DNA of 64,000 nucleotides from Nocardioides sp. cx-173 (GTDB lineage: Bacteria; Actinomycetota; Actinomycetes; Propionibacteriales; Nocardioidaceae), in contig NZ_CP088262.1 of assembly GCF_021117365.1 (NCBI RefSeq), positions 2,251,001-2,315,000 of the forward strand. The letters are read 5' to 3'. The notes beneath the pieces are model-generated. The model had not been told where the DNA came from, did not search any database, and worked only from the letters and a program-made list of their open reading frames with translations. Position 1 is the stretch's first letter. Each line of letters starts with the position of its first letter. Positions 57,410 through 64,000 of this stretch are shown here, piece after piece. The position numbers and the translations under genes were made by a program.

Positions 57410-59007
57410 TACTCGTCGAAGGCCTCGACGACGGCCTTGTCGATGGTCACCTGCGGCCCGGTGAACCAGTGCTTGGCCGAGACCGCCCACCAGACCGCCA
57501 GGACCGCCAGCGATCCGAGGGTCAGGATCGGCGCGTAGTTGACGAACTTCCACGAGAACTCGTCGTTGAACGGGTTGCCGGCCGGGACGAACGGCAGGAT
57601 GAAGTAGATGCAGATGATGGCGATCTCGGCGACCGCGATGATGTTCATCCACTTGTACTTGCTGCCGTTGGTCCAGCTGCCGGGCTGGAAGTCGTCGCCC
57701 ATCCGCCAACGCAGCCAGATCGGGATCAAAAAGGCGAGGTAGAGACCGATCACCGCCACCGAGACCACGGCGTAGAAGGCCGTCGGCACGATGAGCGGGT
57801 CCTCCTCGGTGCCGATGTTGACCTCGACGAGCGCCGGCAGGGTGATCAGGGCGGCGACGACGGCGACGAGCAGCACGGCGTTGGCGGGGACCTTGGTCCT
57901 CGGGTTGACCTTGGACCACAGCGAGGAGCCGGGGATGGCCTTGTCCCGGGAGAACGCGAAGGTCATGCGCGAGGCGCTGGTCATGCAGGCGGTCGAGCAG
58001 AAGAACTGCCCGACGGCCGAGATCAGCAGGACCGTCCCCGCTACGTTGGTGTCCAACACCGAGGTGAAGATGTAGGCCACGCCGTTGGCTCCGACCCCGG
58101 CGTTGTCCGGGTCGCCGGCCGCGTTGTCGGGGACCGCGAACAAGAACGCGAGCAGGAGGATCCAGCCCCCGATGGCGGAGTAGAAGATCGAGCGCCAGAT
58201 GCCCTTGGCCGCCCCCTCGGAGGCTGCGGTGGTCTCCTCGGACAGGTGAGCCGAGGCGTCGAAGCCGGTGATCGTGTACTGCGTGAGCAGCAGGCCGAAC
58301 GGCATCACGAGCAGCCAGTAGGTCATGCCGCTCGTGGATCCGCCGTCGTAGCCGGAGTTGTTGAATCGCTCGGTGAACACGTAGCTGAAGCTCTGGTGGC
58401 CGTCCGGGAGGAAGACCAGGATCAGCACGATGGCCAGGGCGCCGACGACGTGCCACCAGACCGACACGTTGTTCATGATCGCCATCAGGTGGCCGCTGAA
58501 GATGTTGAGGAGCGAGGCGAGCGCCAGCACGATCACGAAGATGAGGAACACGCGAGTGAGCGAGTAGCCCTCGGCGAAGCCGGTCGAGAAGGTGCTGAGC
58601 GTGAGGTCGATGAACGTCGCACACCCGTAGGCGACCGAGGCCGTCACCGCGACCAGGCCGATGAGGTTCAGCCAGCCGGTGAAGAACCCGGCCCTGGGGC
58701 CGCCCATCTTGGCCGCCCACCAGTAGATGCCGCCCGAGGTCGGGTACGCCGACACCAGCTCGGACATCGTGAAGCCGATCAGCAAGATGAACGCCGAGAC
58801 GATCGGCCAGCCCCAGGAGATGGCGACCGGACCGCCGTTGTTGAAGCCCTGGCCGAAGGTCGTGAAGCAGCCGGCGAGGATCGAGATGATCGAGAAGGAG
58901 ATGGCGAAGTTGGAGAACCCGGACCAGGTCCGGCTCAGCTCCTGCTTGTACCCGAGTTTCGCCAGGAGCTCCTCGTCAGCGTTCTTCGGCATGGTGTCGT
59001 CAGACAT
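57409..59007 (-). CDS. APC family amino acid/GABA/amine permease
   Basis: A 532-residue secondary transporter with 12 predicted helices, starting with the conserved LGYKQELSRTWSGFSNFAISFSI of the BAT1/GABA-permease-like actinobacterial group. Substrates of relatives include GABA, amino acids, choline and ethanolamine. ATG 59007 has GGAGG six bases upstream. It has a good promoter (TTTACA, 17 bp, TAGCGT) and is first in its operon, divergent from the GntR gene. Confidence 0.93.
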   Translation of the reverse strand: MSDDTMPKNADEELLAKLGYKQELSRTWSGFSNFAISFSIISILAGCFTTFGQGFNNGGPVAISWGWPIVSAFILLIGFTMSELVSAYPTSGGIYWWAAKMGGPRAGFFTGWLNLIGLVAVTASVAYGCATFIDLTLSTFSTGFAEGYSLTRVFLIFVIVLALASLLNIFSGHLMAIMNNVSVWWHVVGALAIVLILVFLPDGHQSFSYVFTERFNNSGYDGGSTSGMTYWLLVMPFGLLLTQYTITGFDASAHLSEETTAASEGAAKGIWRSIFYSAIGGWILLLAFLFAVPDNAAGDPDNAGVGANGVAYIFTSVLDTNVAGTVLLISAVGQFFCSTACMTSASRMTFAFSRDKAIPGSSLWSKVNPRTKVPANAVLLVAVVAALITLPALVEVNIGTEEDPLIVPTAFYAVVSVAVIGLYLAFLIPIWLRWRMGDDFQPGSWTNGSKYKWMNIIAVAEIAIICIYFILPFVPAGNPFNDEFSWKFVNYAPILTLGSLAVLAVWWAVSAKHWFTGPQVTIDKAVVEAFDE

Positions 59008-59045
59008 GGAGCGCCTCCGGGTCGGTTCGTGCGAACGTGAACGGG

Positions 59046-59074
59046 ACGCTAGACCCGCGTCGACGGGCTGTAAA
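59046..59074 (-). promoter_or_regulatory. Sigma70-type promoter of the permease operon
   Basis: On the minus strand TTTACA (59074-59069) and TAGCGT (59051-59046) are separated by exactly 17 bp, the best -35/-10 pair in the window. Transcription should start near 59039, leaving a leader of about 30 bases before ATG 59007. Confidence 0.65.
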
Positions 59075-59091
59075 TGGGTCCCGGGTAATTT

Positions 59092-59109
59092 TGGTATGAA
59101 CTCAGACCA
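59092..59109. promoter_or_regulatory. Candidate GntR/FadR operator
   Basis: TGGTATGAACTCAGACCA is an inverted repeat of form TGGTnTGAnnTCAnACCA, with seven of nine arm positions matched. TGGT...ACCA ends are characteristic of FadR-subfamily sites. It lies upstream of the permease -35 and 54 bp before the regulator start, placed to control both. Confidence 0.6.
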
Positions 59110-59162
59110 TTGAGTGGTGAGCGGTTTGACACTGCCGGGCACCCGAACGAAGGATGACGTCC

Positions 59163-59897
59163 ATGACCGCCCCCTCAGCGCAGCACCTGCCTGAGGCGGT
59201 GCTCCGGCCGGTGCGGGGCCACCATGCCTTCGAGGCCTGCGTGGAGCAGCTGGGCACGGCCATCCGGCTCGGCGTCTACCCCCTCGGCTCGACCCTCCCG
59301 CCGGAGCGCGAGCTGGCCGAGCGGCTGCGGGTCTCCCGGGCCACGCTGCGCGAGGCGATGGCCGCGTTGCGCGAGGCCGGGCTGGTCCAGACCACGCGCG
59401 GGCGCGGCGGCGGCACCGTCGTCACCCTCAAGCCCCGGACGCCGTCCGCCCGCGCCGCGGCGCGGATCGCCCCGGCTAAGAGACGCGACTGGCTGGACGC
59501 GCTGGAGTACCGGCGCGTCGTCGAGCCGGGCGCCGCCGCGCTCGCCGCCCAGCGCGAGCTGACCGGCGTACGGCGGGAGCGGCTGGAGCAGGCGCATGCC
59601 GAGGTCGCCGGGGCCGATCGTGCGGCCGCGCACCGGCAGGCCGACAGCCGGTTCCACCTGACGGTCGCCGCGCTCAGCGAGTCGCCGCGGCTGATCGAGG
59701 CCGTGACCTCGGTCCAGGCCACCCTGCACGAGATGCTGCTGGCGATCCCGGTGCTGGACGCCAACATCGCCCACTCCGACCGCCAGCACGCGACGGTCGT
59801 GCGGGCGATCCTCGCGGGCAGCCCCGACCGGGCCCGCCGGGCCATGGAGCACCACTGCGACGACACAGCCGCGCTGCTGCGCGGCCTGCTGGGATAG
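59163..59897 (+). CDS. FadR/GntR family transcriptional regulator
   Basis: A 244-residue regulator with N-terminal winged helix (PLGSTLPPERELAERLRVSRATLREAMAALREAGLVQTTRGRGG) and a C-terminal FCD helical domain with metal/ligand-binding His residues (DSRFHLTVA, HSDRQHATVV, MEHHCDDT). ATG 59163 has AAGGA eight bases upstream; ATG 59154 overlaps it. It lies between the two catabolic operons and 7 bp before the GS-like gene, so it probably represses the cluster until its substrate is present. Confidence 0.92.
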   Translation: MTAPSAQHLPEAVLRPVRGHHAFEACVEQLGTAIRLGVYPLGSTLPPERELAERLRVSRATLREAMAALREAGLVQTTRGRGGGTVVTLKPRTPSARAAARIAPAKRRDWLDALEYRRVVEPGAAALAAQRELTGVRRERLEQAHAEVAGADRAAAHRQADSRFHLTVAALSESPRLIEAVTSVQATLHEMLLAIPVLDANIAHSDRQHATVVRAILAGSPDRARRAMEHHCDDTAALLRGLLG

Positions 59898-59904
59898 GAG
59901 CCCC

Positions 59905-61281
59905 ATGACGACCACCGAGCTGCGCAACGAGCGCCACCTGAGCATGCAGCACCTGCTCGACCGGATCCGCGACGGCAGGGTCGACACCGTGATCGTCGCC
60001 TTCACCGACATGCAGGGGCGCCTGCAGGGCAAGCGCCTGCACGGGCACTACTTCGCCGAGCACGTGGTGGCCCACGGCACCGAGGGCTGCAACTACCTGC
60101 TCGCCGTCGACGTCGACATGAACACCGTCGACGGCTACGCCATGTCCTCGTGGGAGCAGGGCTACGGCGACATGGAGTTCGTCATGGACGAGCGGACGAT
60201 CCGGCTGCTCACGCACCTCGACGGGACCGCGATGGTGCAGTGCGACCTGGCGTGGTCCGACCACTCCCCGGTCCTGCAGTCCCCCCGCTCGATCCTGGCC
60301 CGCCAGCTCGAGCGCTGCGCGGAGCAGGGGTGGACGGCGCTCGCCGGCACCGAGCTGGAGTTCATCGCCTTCGACACGACGTACGAGGCGGCCTGGGCGT
60401 CGGGCTACCGCGACCTCACGCCGGTCAACCAGTACAACGTCGACTACTCGATCCTCGGCACCACCCGCGTCGAGCCGCTGCTGCGCTCGATCCGCAACCA
60501 CATGTACGCCGCCGGGATCGACGTCGAGGGCGCCAAGGGCGAGTGCAACCTCGGCCAGCACGAGATCGGCTTCCTCTACGCCGACGCGCTGACCACCGCG
60601 GACAACCACGCGGTCTACAAGAACGCCGCGAAGGAGATCGCCGCCCAGCAGGGCAAGGCGATCACGTTCATGGCCAAGTACGACGAGCGCGAGGGCAGCT
60701 CCTGCCACATCCACCTGTCGCTGCGCGGGACCGACGGGTCGCTGGTGTTCTGGGACGAGGACAAGGGCGAGCGCACCCCGCTGTACGACCACTTCGTGGC
60801 CGGCGTGCTCGCGACGGTCTCGGACTTCACGCTGATGTTCGCCCCGAACATCAACTCCTACAAGCGCTTCGCCGACGGCTCGTTCGCCCCCACCACGATC
60901 GCCTGGGGGCTGGACAACCGCACATGTGCGGTGCGGCTGGTCGGGCGCGGACCCACGGCGCGCATGGAGAACCGGATCCCCGGCGCCGACGCCAACCCCT
61001 ACCTCGCGCTGGCCGCCATGCTGGCCGGCGGTCTGCACGGCATCGAGCACCGGCTGGAGCTGGAGGAGCCGCTGACCGGCAACGCCTACACCTCCGGGCG
61101 CCCCAAGGTGCCCTCGACCATGGCCGCGGCACGCGAGGCCTTCACCACCTCGGCCATCGCGCGGGCCGCGTTCGGCGACGAGGTCGTGGACCACTACACC
61201 AACATGGCCGACGTGGAGCTCGCCTCCTTCGGTGCGGCCGTGACCGACTGGGAGCTGCGACGCGGCTTCGAAAGGCTGTGA
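59905..61281 (+). CDS. Glutamine synthetase-like gamma-glutamyl amine ligase
   Basis: A 458-residue GS-fold ligase (PuuA/GlnA3/GlnA4 type). AGTELEFIAF near 150 and EGAKGECNLGQHEIGF near 205 supply metal ligands, HIHLSL near 270 the substrate/ATP site, and TIAWGLDNRTCAVRLVG replaces the NRS-type loop of true GlnA. There is no GlnA-type adenylylation Tyr segment. It should join glutamate to a primary amine (putrescine, ethanolamine, methylamine or similar). Ends by sharing one base with the ALDH start (TGATG). Confidence 0.9.
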   Translation: MTTTELRNERHLSMQHLLDRIRDGRVDTVIVAFTDMQGRLQGKRLHGHYFAEHVVAHGTEGCNYLLAVDVDMNTVDGYAMSSWEQGYGDMEFVMDERTIRLLTHLDGTAMVQCDLAWSDHSPVLQSPRSILARQLERCAEQGWTALAGTELEFIAFDTTYEAAWASGYRDLTPVNQYNVDYSILGTTRVEPLLRSIRNHMYAAGIDVEGAKGECNLGQHEIGFLYADALTTADNHAVYKNAAKEIAAQQGKAITFMAKYDEREGSSCHIHLSLRGTDGSLVFWDEDKGERTPLYDHFVAGVLATVSDFTLMFAPNINSYKRFADGSFAPTTIAWGLDNRTCAVRLVGRGPTARMENRIPGADANPYLALAAMLAGGLHGIEHRLELEEPLTGNAYTSGRPKVPSTMAAAREAFTTSAIARAAFGDEVVDHYTNMADVELASFGAAVTDWELRRGFERL

Positions 61282-62639
61282 TGAGCTCCTACACCGTCAT
61301 CAACCCGGCGACCGCGACGCCGGTGACCGACGTCCACCTGGCCTCGGTCGAGGAGACCGACGCCGCGATCGAGGCCGCCCAGGAGGCGTTCGTCGGCGGC
61401 TGGCGTGACCTCGCGCCCGGGGAGCGCGCGCGGCTGTTGCGGCGCTTCGCCTCGGTGGTCGACGCCCACGTGGAGGAGCTCGCCGAGCTCGAGGTCCGCA
61501 ACGCCGGCCACACCTGGGGCAACGCCCGCTGGGAGGCGGGCAACGTCCGCGACTGCCTCAACTACTACTCCGCCGCCCCCGAGCGCCTCTTCGGCCGGCA
61601 GATCCCGGTGCCGGGCGGGGTCAACCTGACCTTCCGCGAGCCGCTGGGCGTCGTGGGCGTGATCGTGCCGTGGAACTTCCCGATGCCGATCGCCGGCTGG
61701 GGCTTCGCGCCCGCGCTGGCGGCCGGCAACACCGTGGTCCTGAAGCCGGCCGAGCTCACGCCGCTGACCGCCATCCGCCTGGGCGAGCTCGCCCTGGAGG
61801 CCGGCCTCCCGGAGCACGTGCTCACGGTCATCCCGGGCAAGGGCACGGTGGTCGGCGAGCGGTTCGTGACCCACCCGCTGGTGCGCAAGATCGTCTTCAC
61901 CGGCTCGACCGCGGTGGGCAAGCGGATCATGGCCGGCTGCGCCGACCAGGTGAAGCGCCTGACCCTCGAGCTCGGCGGCAAGAGCTCCAACATCGTCTTC
62001 GCCGACGCCGACATCGACGCGGCCGCGGCCACGGCGCCGTACGCCGTCTTCGACAACGCGGGCCAGGACTGCTGCGCCCGCTCCCGCATCCTGGTCCAAC
62101 GCTCGGTCTACGACGAGTTCCTGTCCAAGCTGGAGCCGGCGGTCACCGGCCTGCGGGTGCTCGACCCCACCGACGAGGCCAGCGAGATGGGTCCGCTGAT
62201 CTCCGCACAGCAGCGGGCGACGGTGCGCGGCTTCCTGGACGAGGTCGAGGTGGCCTTCGCCGGGACGACCCCCGGCGGTGACGGGTTCTGGGTGCCCCCG
62301 AGCGTGGTCACCACCGAGGACGCCGAGGCCCGCATCTGGCGCGAGGAGGTCTTCGGGCCGGTCGTGGCGGTCATGCCGTTCGACGACGAGGCCGACGCCG
62401 TGGCGCTGGCCAACGACACCGAGTACGGCCTGTCCGGCTCCATCTTCACCCGCGACCTCGGCCGCGGGCTGCGCGTCGCCCGCGCGGTCGAGAGCGGCAA
62501 CCTCAGCGTCAACTCCCACTCGGCGGTCCGCTACTGGACACCGTTCGGCGGCTACAAGCAGTCCGGCCTGGGCCGCGAGCTCGGCCCGGACGCCACCACG
62601 GCGTTCACCGAGGAGAAGAACGTCTTCATCGCCCACTGA
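61281..62639 (+). CDS. Aldehyde dehydrogenase family protein
   Basis: A 452-residue NAD(P)-dependent dehydrogenase. VPWNFPMPIAGWGFAPALAAGNTVVLKPAE near 130 binds cofactor, LELGGKSSNIVF near 230 carries the general base Glu, and GQDCCARSRI near 263 the catalytic Cys. Coupled to the GS-like gene by a one-base overlap, so it likely oxidises the gamma-glutamyl amino-aldehyde (PuuC-like step). Confidence 0.95.
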   Translation: MSSYTVINPATATPVTDVHLASVEETDAAIEAAQEAFVGGWRDLAPGERARLLRRFASVVDAHVEELAELEVRNAGHTWGNARWEAGNVRDCLNYYSAAPERLFGRQIPVPGGVNLTFREPLGVVGVIVPWNFPMPIAGWGFAPALAAGNTVVLKPAELTPLTAIRLGELALEAGLPEHVLTVIPGKGTVVGERFVTHPLVRKIVFTGSTAVGKRIMAGCADQVKRLTLELGGKSSNIVFADADIDAAAATAPYAVFDNAGQDCCARSRILVQRSVYDEFLSKLEPAVTGLRVLDPTDEASEMGPLISAQQRATVRGFLDEVEVAFAGTTPGGDGFWVPPSVVTTEDAEARIWREEVFGPVVAVMPFDDEADAVALANDTEYGLSGSIFTRDLGRGLRVARAVESGNLSVNSHSAVRYWTPFGGYKQSGLGRELGPDATTAFTEEKNVFIAH

Positions 62640-62648
62640 CCCCCCACC

Positions 62649-62684
62649 GGTGGTCGAGGAGGGACGAAGTCCCGTCTCGAGACC
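62649..62684. repeat. REP-like inverted repeat of a second family
   Basis: A 36-bp imperfect palindrome starting GGTGGTCGAG and ending CTCGAGACC, with inner hairpin GGGAC-GAA-GTCCC at 62661-62673. From memory, similar GGTxGTCGAG/CTCGAxACC units are frequent in Nocardioides intergenic DNA. Only one copy is seen here. It lies within the 70 bp between the ALDH and SDR genes. Confidence 0.6.
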
Positions 62685-62709
62685 CCGCAAGACGAAAGGC
62701 ATCATCACC

Positions 62710-63489
62710 ATGGCAGGACGCATCCAGGACCGGGTCGCCGTCATCACCGGCGGCTGCTCGGGCATCGGCCTGGCGACCGTGCAGCGCTTCGTCGAGGAGG
62801 GCGCCAAGGTCGTCATCGGCGACATCGACGACGAGCGAGGCGAGAAGCTCGTCGACTCGCTCGGCGGGGAGCGAGTCGCTGCGTACGTGCACGTCGACGT
62901 CACCGACAAGGAGCAGGTCGACGCGCTGTTCCGCACGGCGAAGGAGACCTACGGCTCGGTGGACATCGCCTTCAACAACGCCGGCATCTCCCCGCCCGAG
63001 GACGACTCGATCCTCGACACCGACCTAGACGCCTGGCGCAAGGTGCAGGAGGTCAACCTGACCAGCGTGTACCTGTGCTGCAAGGCGGCGCTGCCCTACA
63101 TGCTCGAGCAGGGCAAGGGGTCGATCATCAACACGGCGTCCTTCGTGGCCGTGATGGGTGCGGCCACGTCGCAGATCTCCTACTCCGCCTCCAAGGGCGG
63201 GGTGCTGTCGATGACCCGCGAGCTCGGCGTGCAGTTCGCCCGCCAGGGTGTCCGCGTCAACGCGCTGTGCCCCGGCCCGGTCAACACCCCGCTGCTGCAG
63301 GACCTGTTCGCCAAGGACGCCGAGCGAGCCGCGCGCCGCCTGGTGCACGTCCCGATGGGACGCTTCGGAGAGCCGGAGGAGATGGCCTCGGCCGTGCTGT
63401 TCCTGGCCTCGGACGACTCCTCCTTCATGACCGCGAACACGTTCCTGGTCGACGGCGGCATCTCCGGCGCCTACGTCACCCCGCTCTGA
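62710..63489 (+). CDS. SDR family oxidoreductase (3-oxoacyl-ACP reductase-like)
   Basis: A 259-residue classical SDR with TGGCSGIG near 14, NNAG near 88, catalytic Ser in INTASF and YSASK near 157. The C-terminal VDGGISGAYVTPL is family-typical. ATG 62710 has only a distant AAAGG. It may act on an alcohol or oxo intermediate of the same pathway. A REP-like repeat separates it from the ALDH gene. Confidence 0.93.
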   Translation: MAGRIQDRVAVITGGCSGIGLATVQRFVEEGAKVVIGDIDDERGEKLVDSLGGERVAAYVHVDVTDKEQVDALFRTAKETYGSVDIAFNNAGISPPEDDSILDTDLDAWRKVQEVNLTSVYLCCKAALPYMLEQGKGSIINTASFVAVMGAATSQISYSASKGGVLSMTRELGVQFARQGVRVNALCPGPVNTPLLQDLFAKDAERAARRLVHVPMGRFGEPEEMASAVLFLASDDSSFMTANTFLVDGGISGAYVTPL

Positions 63490-63490
63490 C

Positions 63491-64000
63491 ATGTCCGCGC
63501 CCGTCATCGGCCTGACCACCTACCGCGAGCAGGCGGCCTGGGGGGTGTGGCGCCAGCGCGCCGACCTGCTGCCCACGCAGTACGCCGAGGCCGTCACGGC
63601 CACCGGCGGCCTGCCCGTCCTGCTGCCGCCGGTCGCGGTCGCCGGTGCGGCGGACGAGGTGGTGGCCCGCCTCGACGGGCTCGTGGTCTGCGGCGGCGCG
63701 GACGTCGACCCGGCGCGCTACGGCGCCGAGCCGCACCCGCGCACGGCCGGGTGGCGACCCGATCGCGACGCCTGGGAGGCGGCGCTCCTCGACGCGGCGG
63801 AGGCGGCCGGCCTGCCCGTGCTCGGCGTGTGCCGGGGGATGCAGCTGATGGCCGTCCACGCGGGCGGTGCGCTCGACCAGCACACGCCGGACCTGGTCGG
63901 CGACGAGCGGCACTCCCCCGGCGGAGACGAGTTCGGCGCGGTGTCCGTCGCCACGGCGCCGGGCTCCCGGCTCGCGGGGCTGGTGGGCGAGCACCTGGCG
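63491..64000 (+). CDS. Gamma-glutamyl-gamma-aminobutyrate hydrolase family (PuuD-like), partial
   Basis: The visible 170 residues are the N-terminal part of a class I amidotransferase-type peptidase C26: VIGLTTYREQAAWGVWRQRADLLPTQYAEAV at the start, VVCGGADVDPARYG near 57, and the nucleophile in GVCRGMQLM at about Cys113. The catalytic His/Glu lie beyond the window. ATG 63491 is one base after the SDR stop. It would release glutamate from the gamma-glutamylated product, the last Puu step. Confidence 0.92.
   Translation, partial: MSAPVIGLTTYREQAAWGVWRQRADLLPTQYAEAVTATGGLPVLLPPVAVAGAADEVVARLDGLVVCGGADVDPARYGAEPHPRTAGWRPDRDAWEAALLDAAEAAGLPVLGVCRGMQLMAVHAGGALDQHTPDLVGDERHSPGGDEFGAVSVATAPGSRLAGLVGEHLA

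Overview
The window is high-GC actinobacterial chromosome, most likely from Nocardioides or a close relative. Three things point there: a bacterial proteasome ATPase (mpa/arc), a mycothiol ligase (mshC), and a gene order from mpa through trmI, a RecB-like nuclease, metH, a PAC2 protein, mshC, a four-gene conserved block, uppP and an M20 peptidase that parallels Mycobacterium tuberculosis Rv2115c to Rv2141c. The genus is an inference from gene content and repeat style; no rRNA is present to settle it. I see no insertion sequence, prophage, integrase or CRISPR array. This reads as ordinary chromosomal backbone with a catabolic cluster at the right end.

Layout. 1-6.3 kb: start of an unknown membrane protein, mpa, a class I glutamine amidotransferase, trmI, a site-2 protease, and a RecB-type nuclease facing the other way. 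6.3-12.2 kb: a complete five-gene oligopeptide/dipeptide ABC importer. 12.4-28.7 kb: HAD hydrolase, DHA2-type MFS exporter, metH with a structured leader, PAC2, mshC, the SCO1664/DUF3090/histidine phosphatase block, corA, uppP, aldo-keto reductase, DUF5703, TPR protein and M20 peptidase. 28.8-41.8 kb: tRNA-Leu(GAG), a TetR/SDR divergon, a potassium channel/PNPOx/UspA stress group, a PEP-mutase family lyase, an NAD(P)-binding protein, a LysR-type effector domain without HTH, guaB1/galK, DUF2252 and a histone H1-like protein. 41.9-53.9 kb: paired acyl-CoA dehydrogenases, def, a sulfotransferase, an RNA methylase with cysG, a PEBP protein, an LLM oxidoreductase with its FMN reductase, an ABC-2 exporter and a SpoIIE/PP2C phosphatase. 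54-64 kb: a catabolic cluster resembling the Puu gamma-glutamylation pathway, with two divergent operons around a FadR-type regulator.

The most striking non-coding feature is a repeat family present nine times. Each copy is two hairpin cores, GGTTTGGTCACAAACC and its reverse complement, whose start-to-start distance is exactly 41 bp in all nine copies. Every copy lies just 3' of a gene, and six of the nine sit between convergent stop codons. Outer-arm bases vary between copies in ways that usually keep the two halves pairable. This suggests a constrained bidirectional 3'-end element or a protein-binding site about four helical turns long. I do not recognise it as a named family.

A second theme is the density of probable leaderless genes: about nineteen starts have a -10-like hexamer (mostly TAnnnT) 6-8 bases upstream of ATG/GTG and usually no Shine-Dalgarno. 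At guaB1/galK the two divergent -10 hexamers overlap by two bases. Several well-formed palindromes mark likely operators: two TetR sites 42 bp apart at 30.25-30.31 kb, a DosR-like box at 31.97 kb, a TetR-like palindrome over the acyl-CoA dehydrogenase promoter at 44.46 kb, and a GntR-type site at 59.1 kb.
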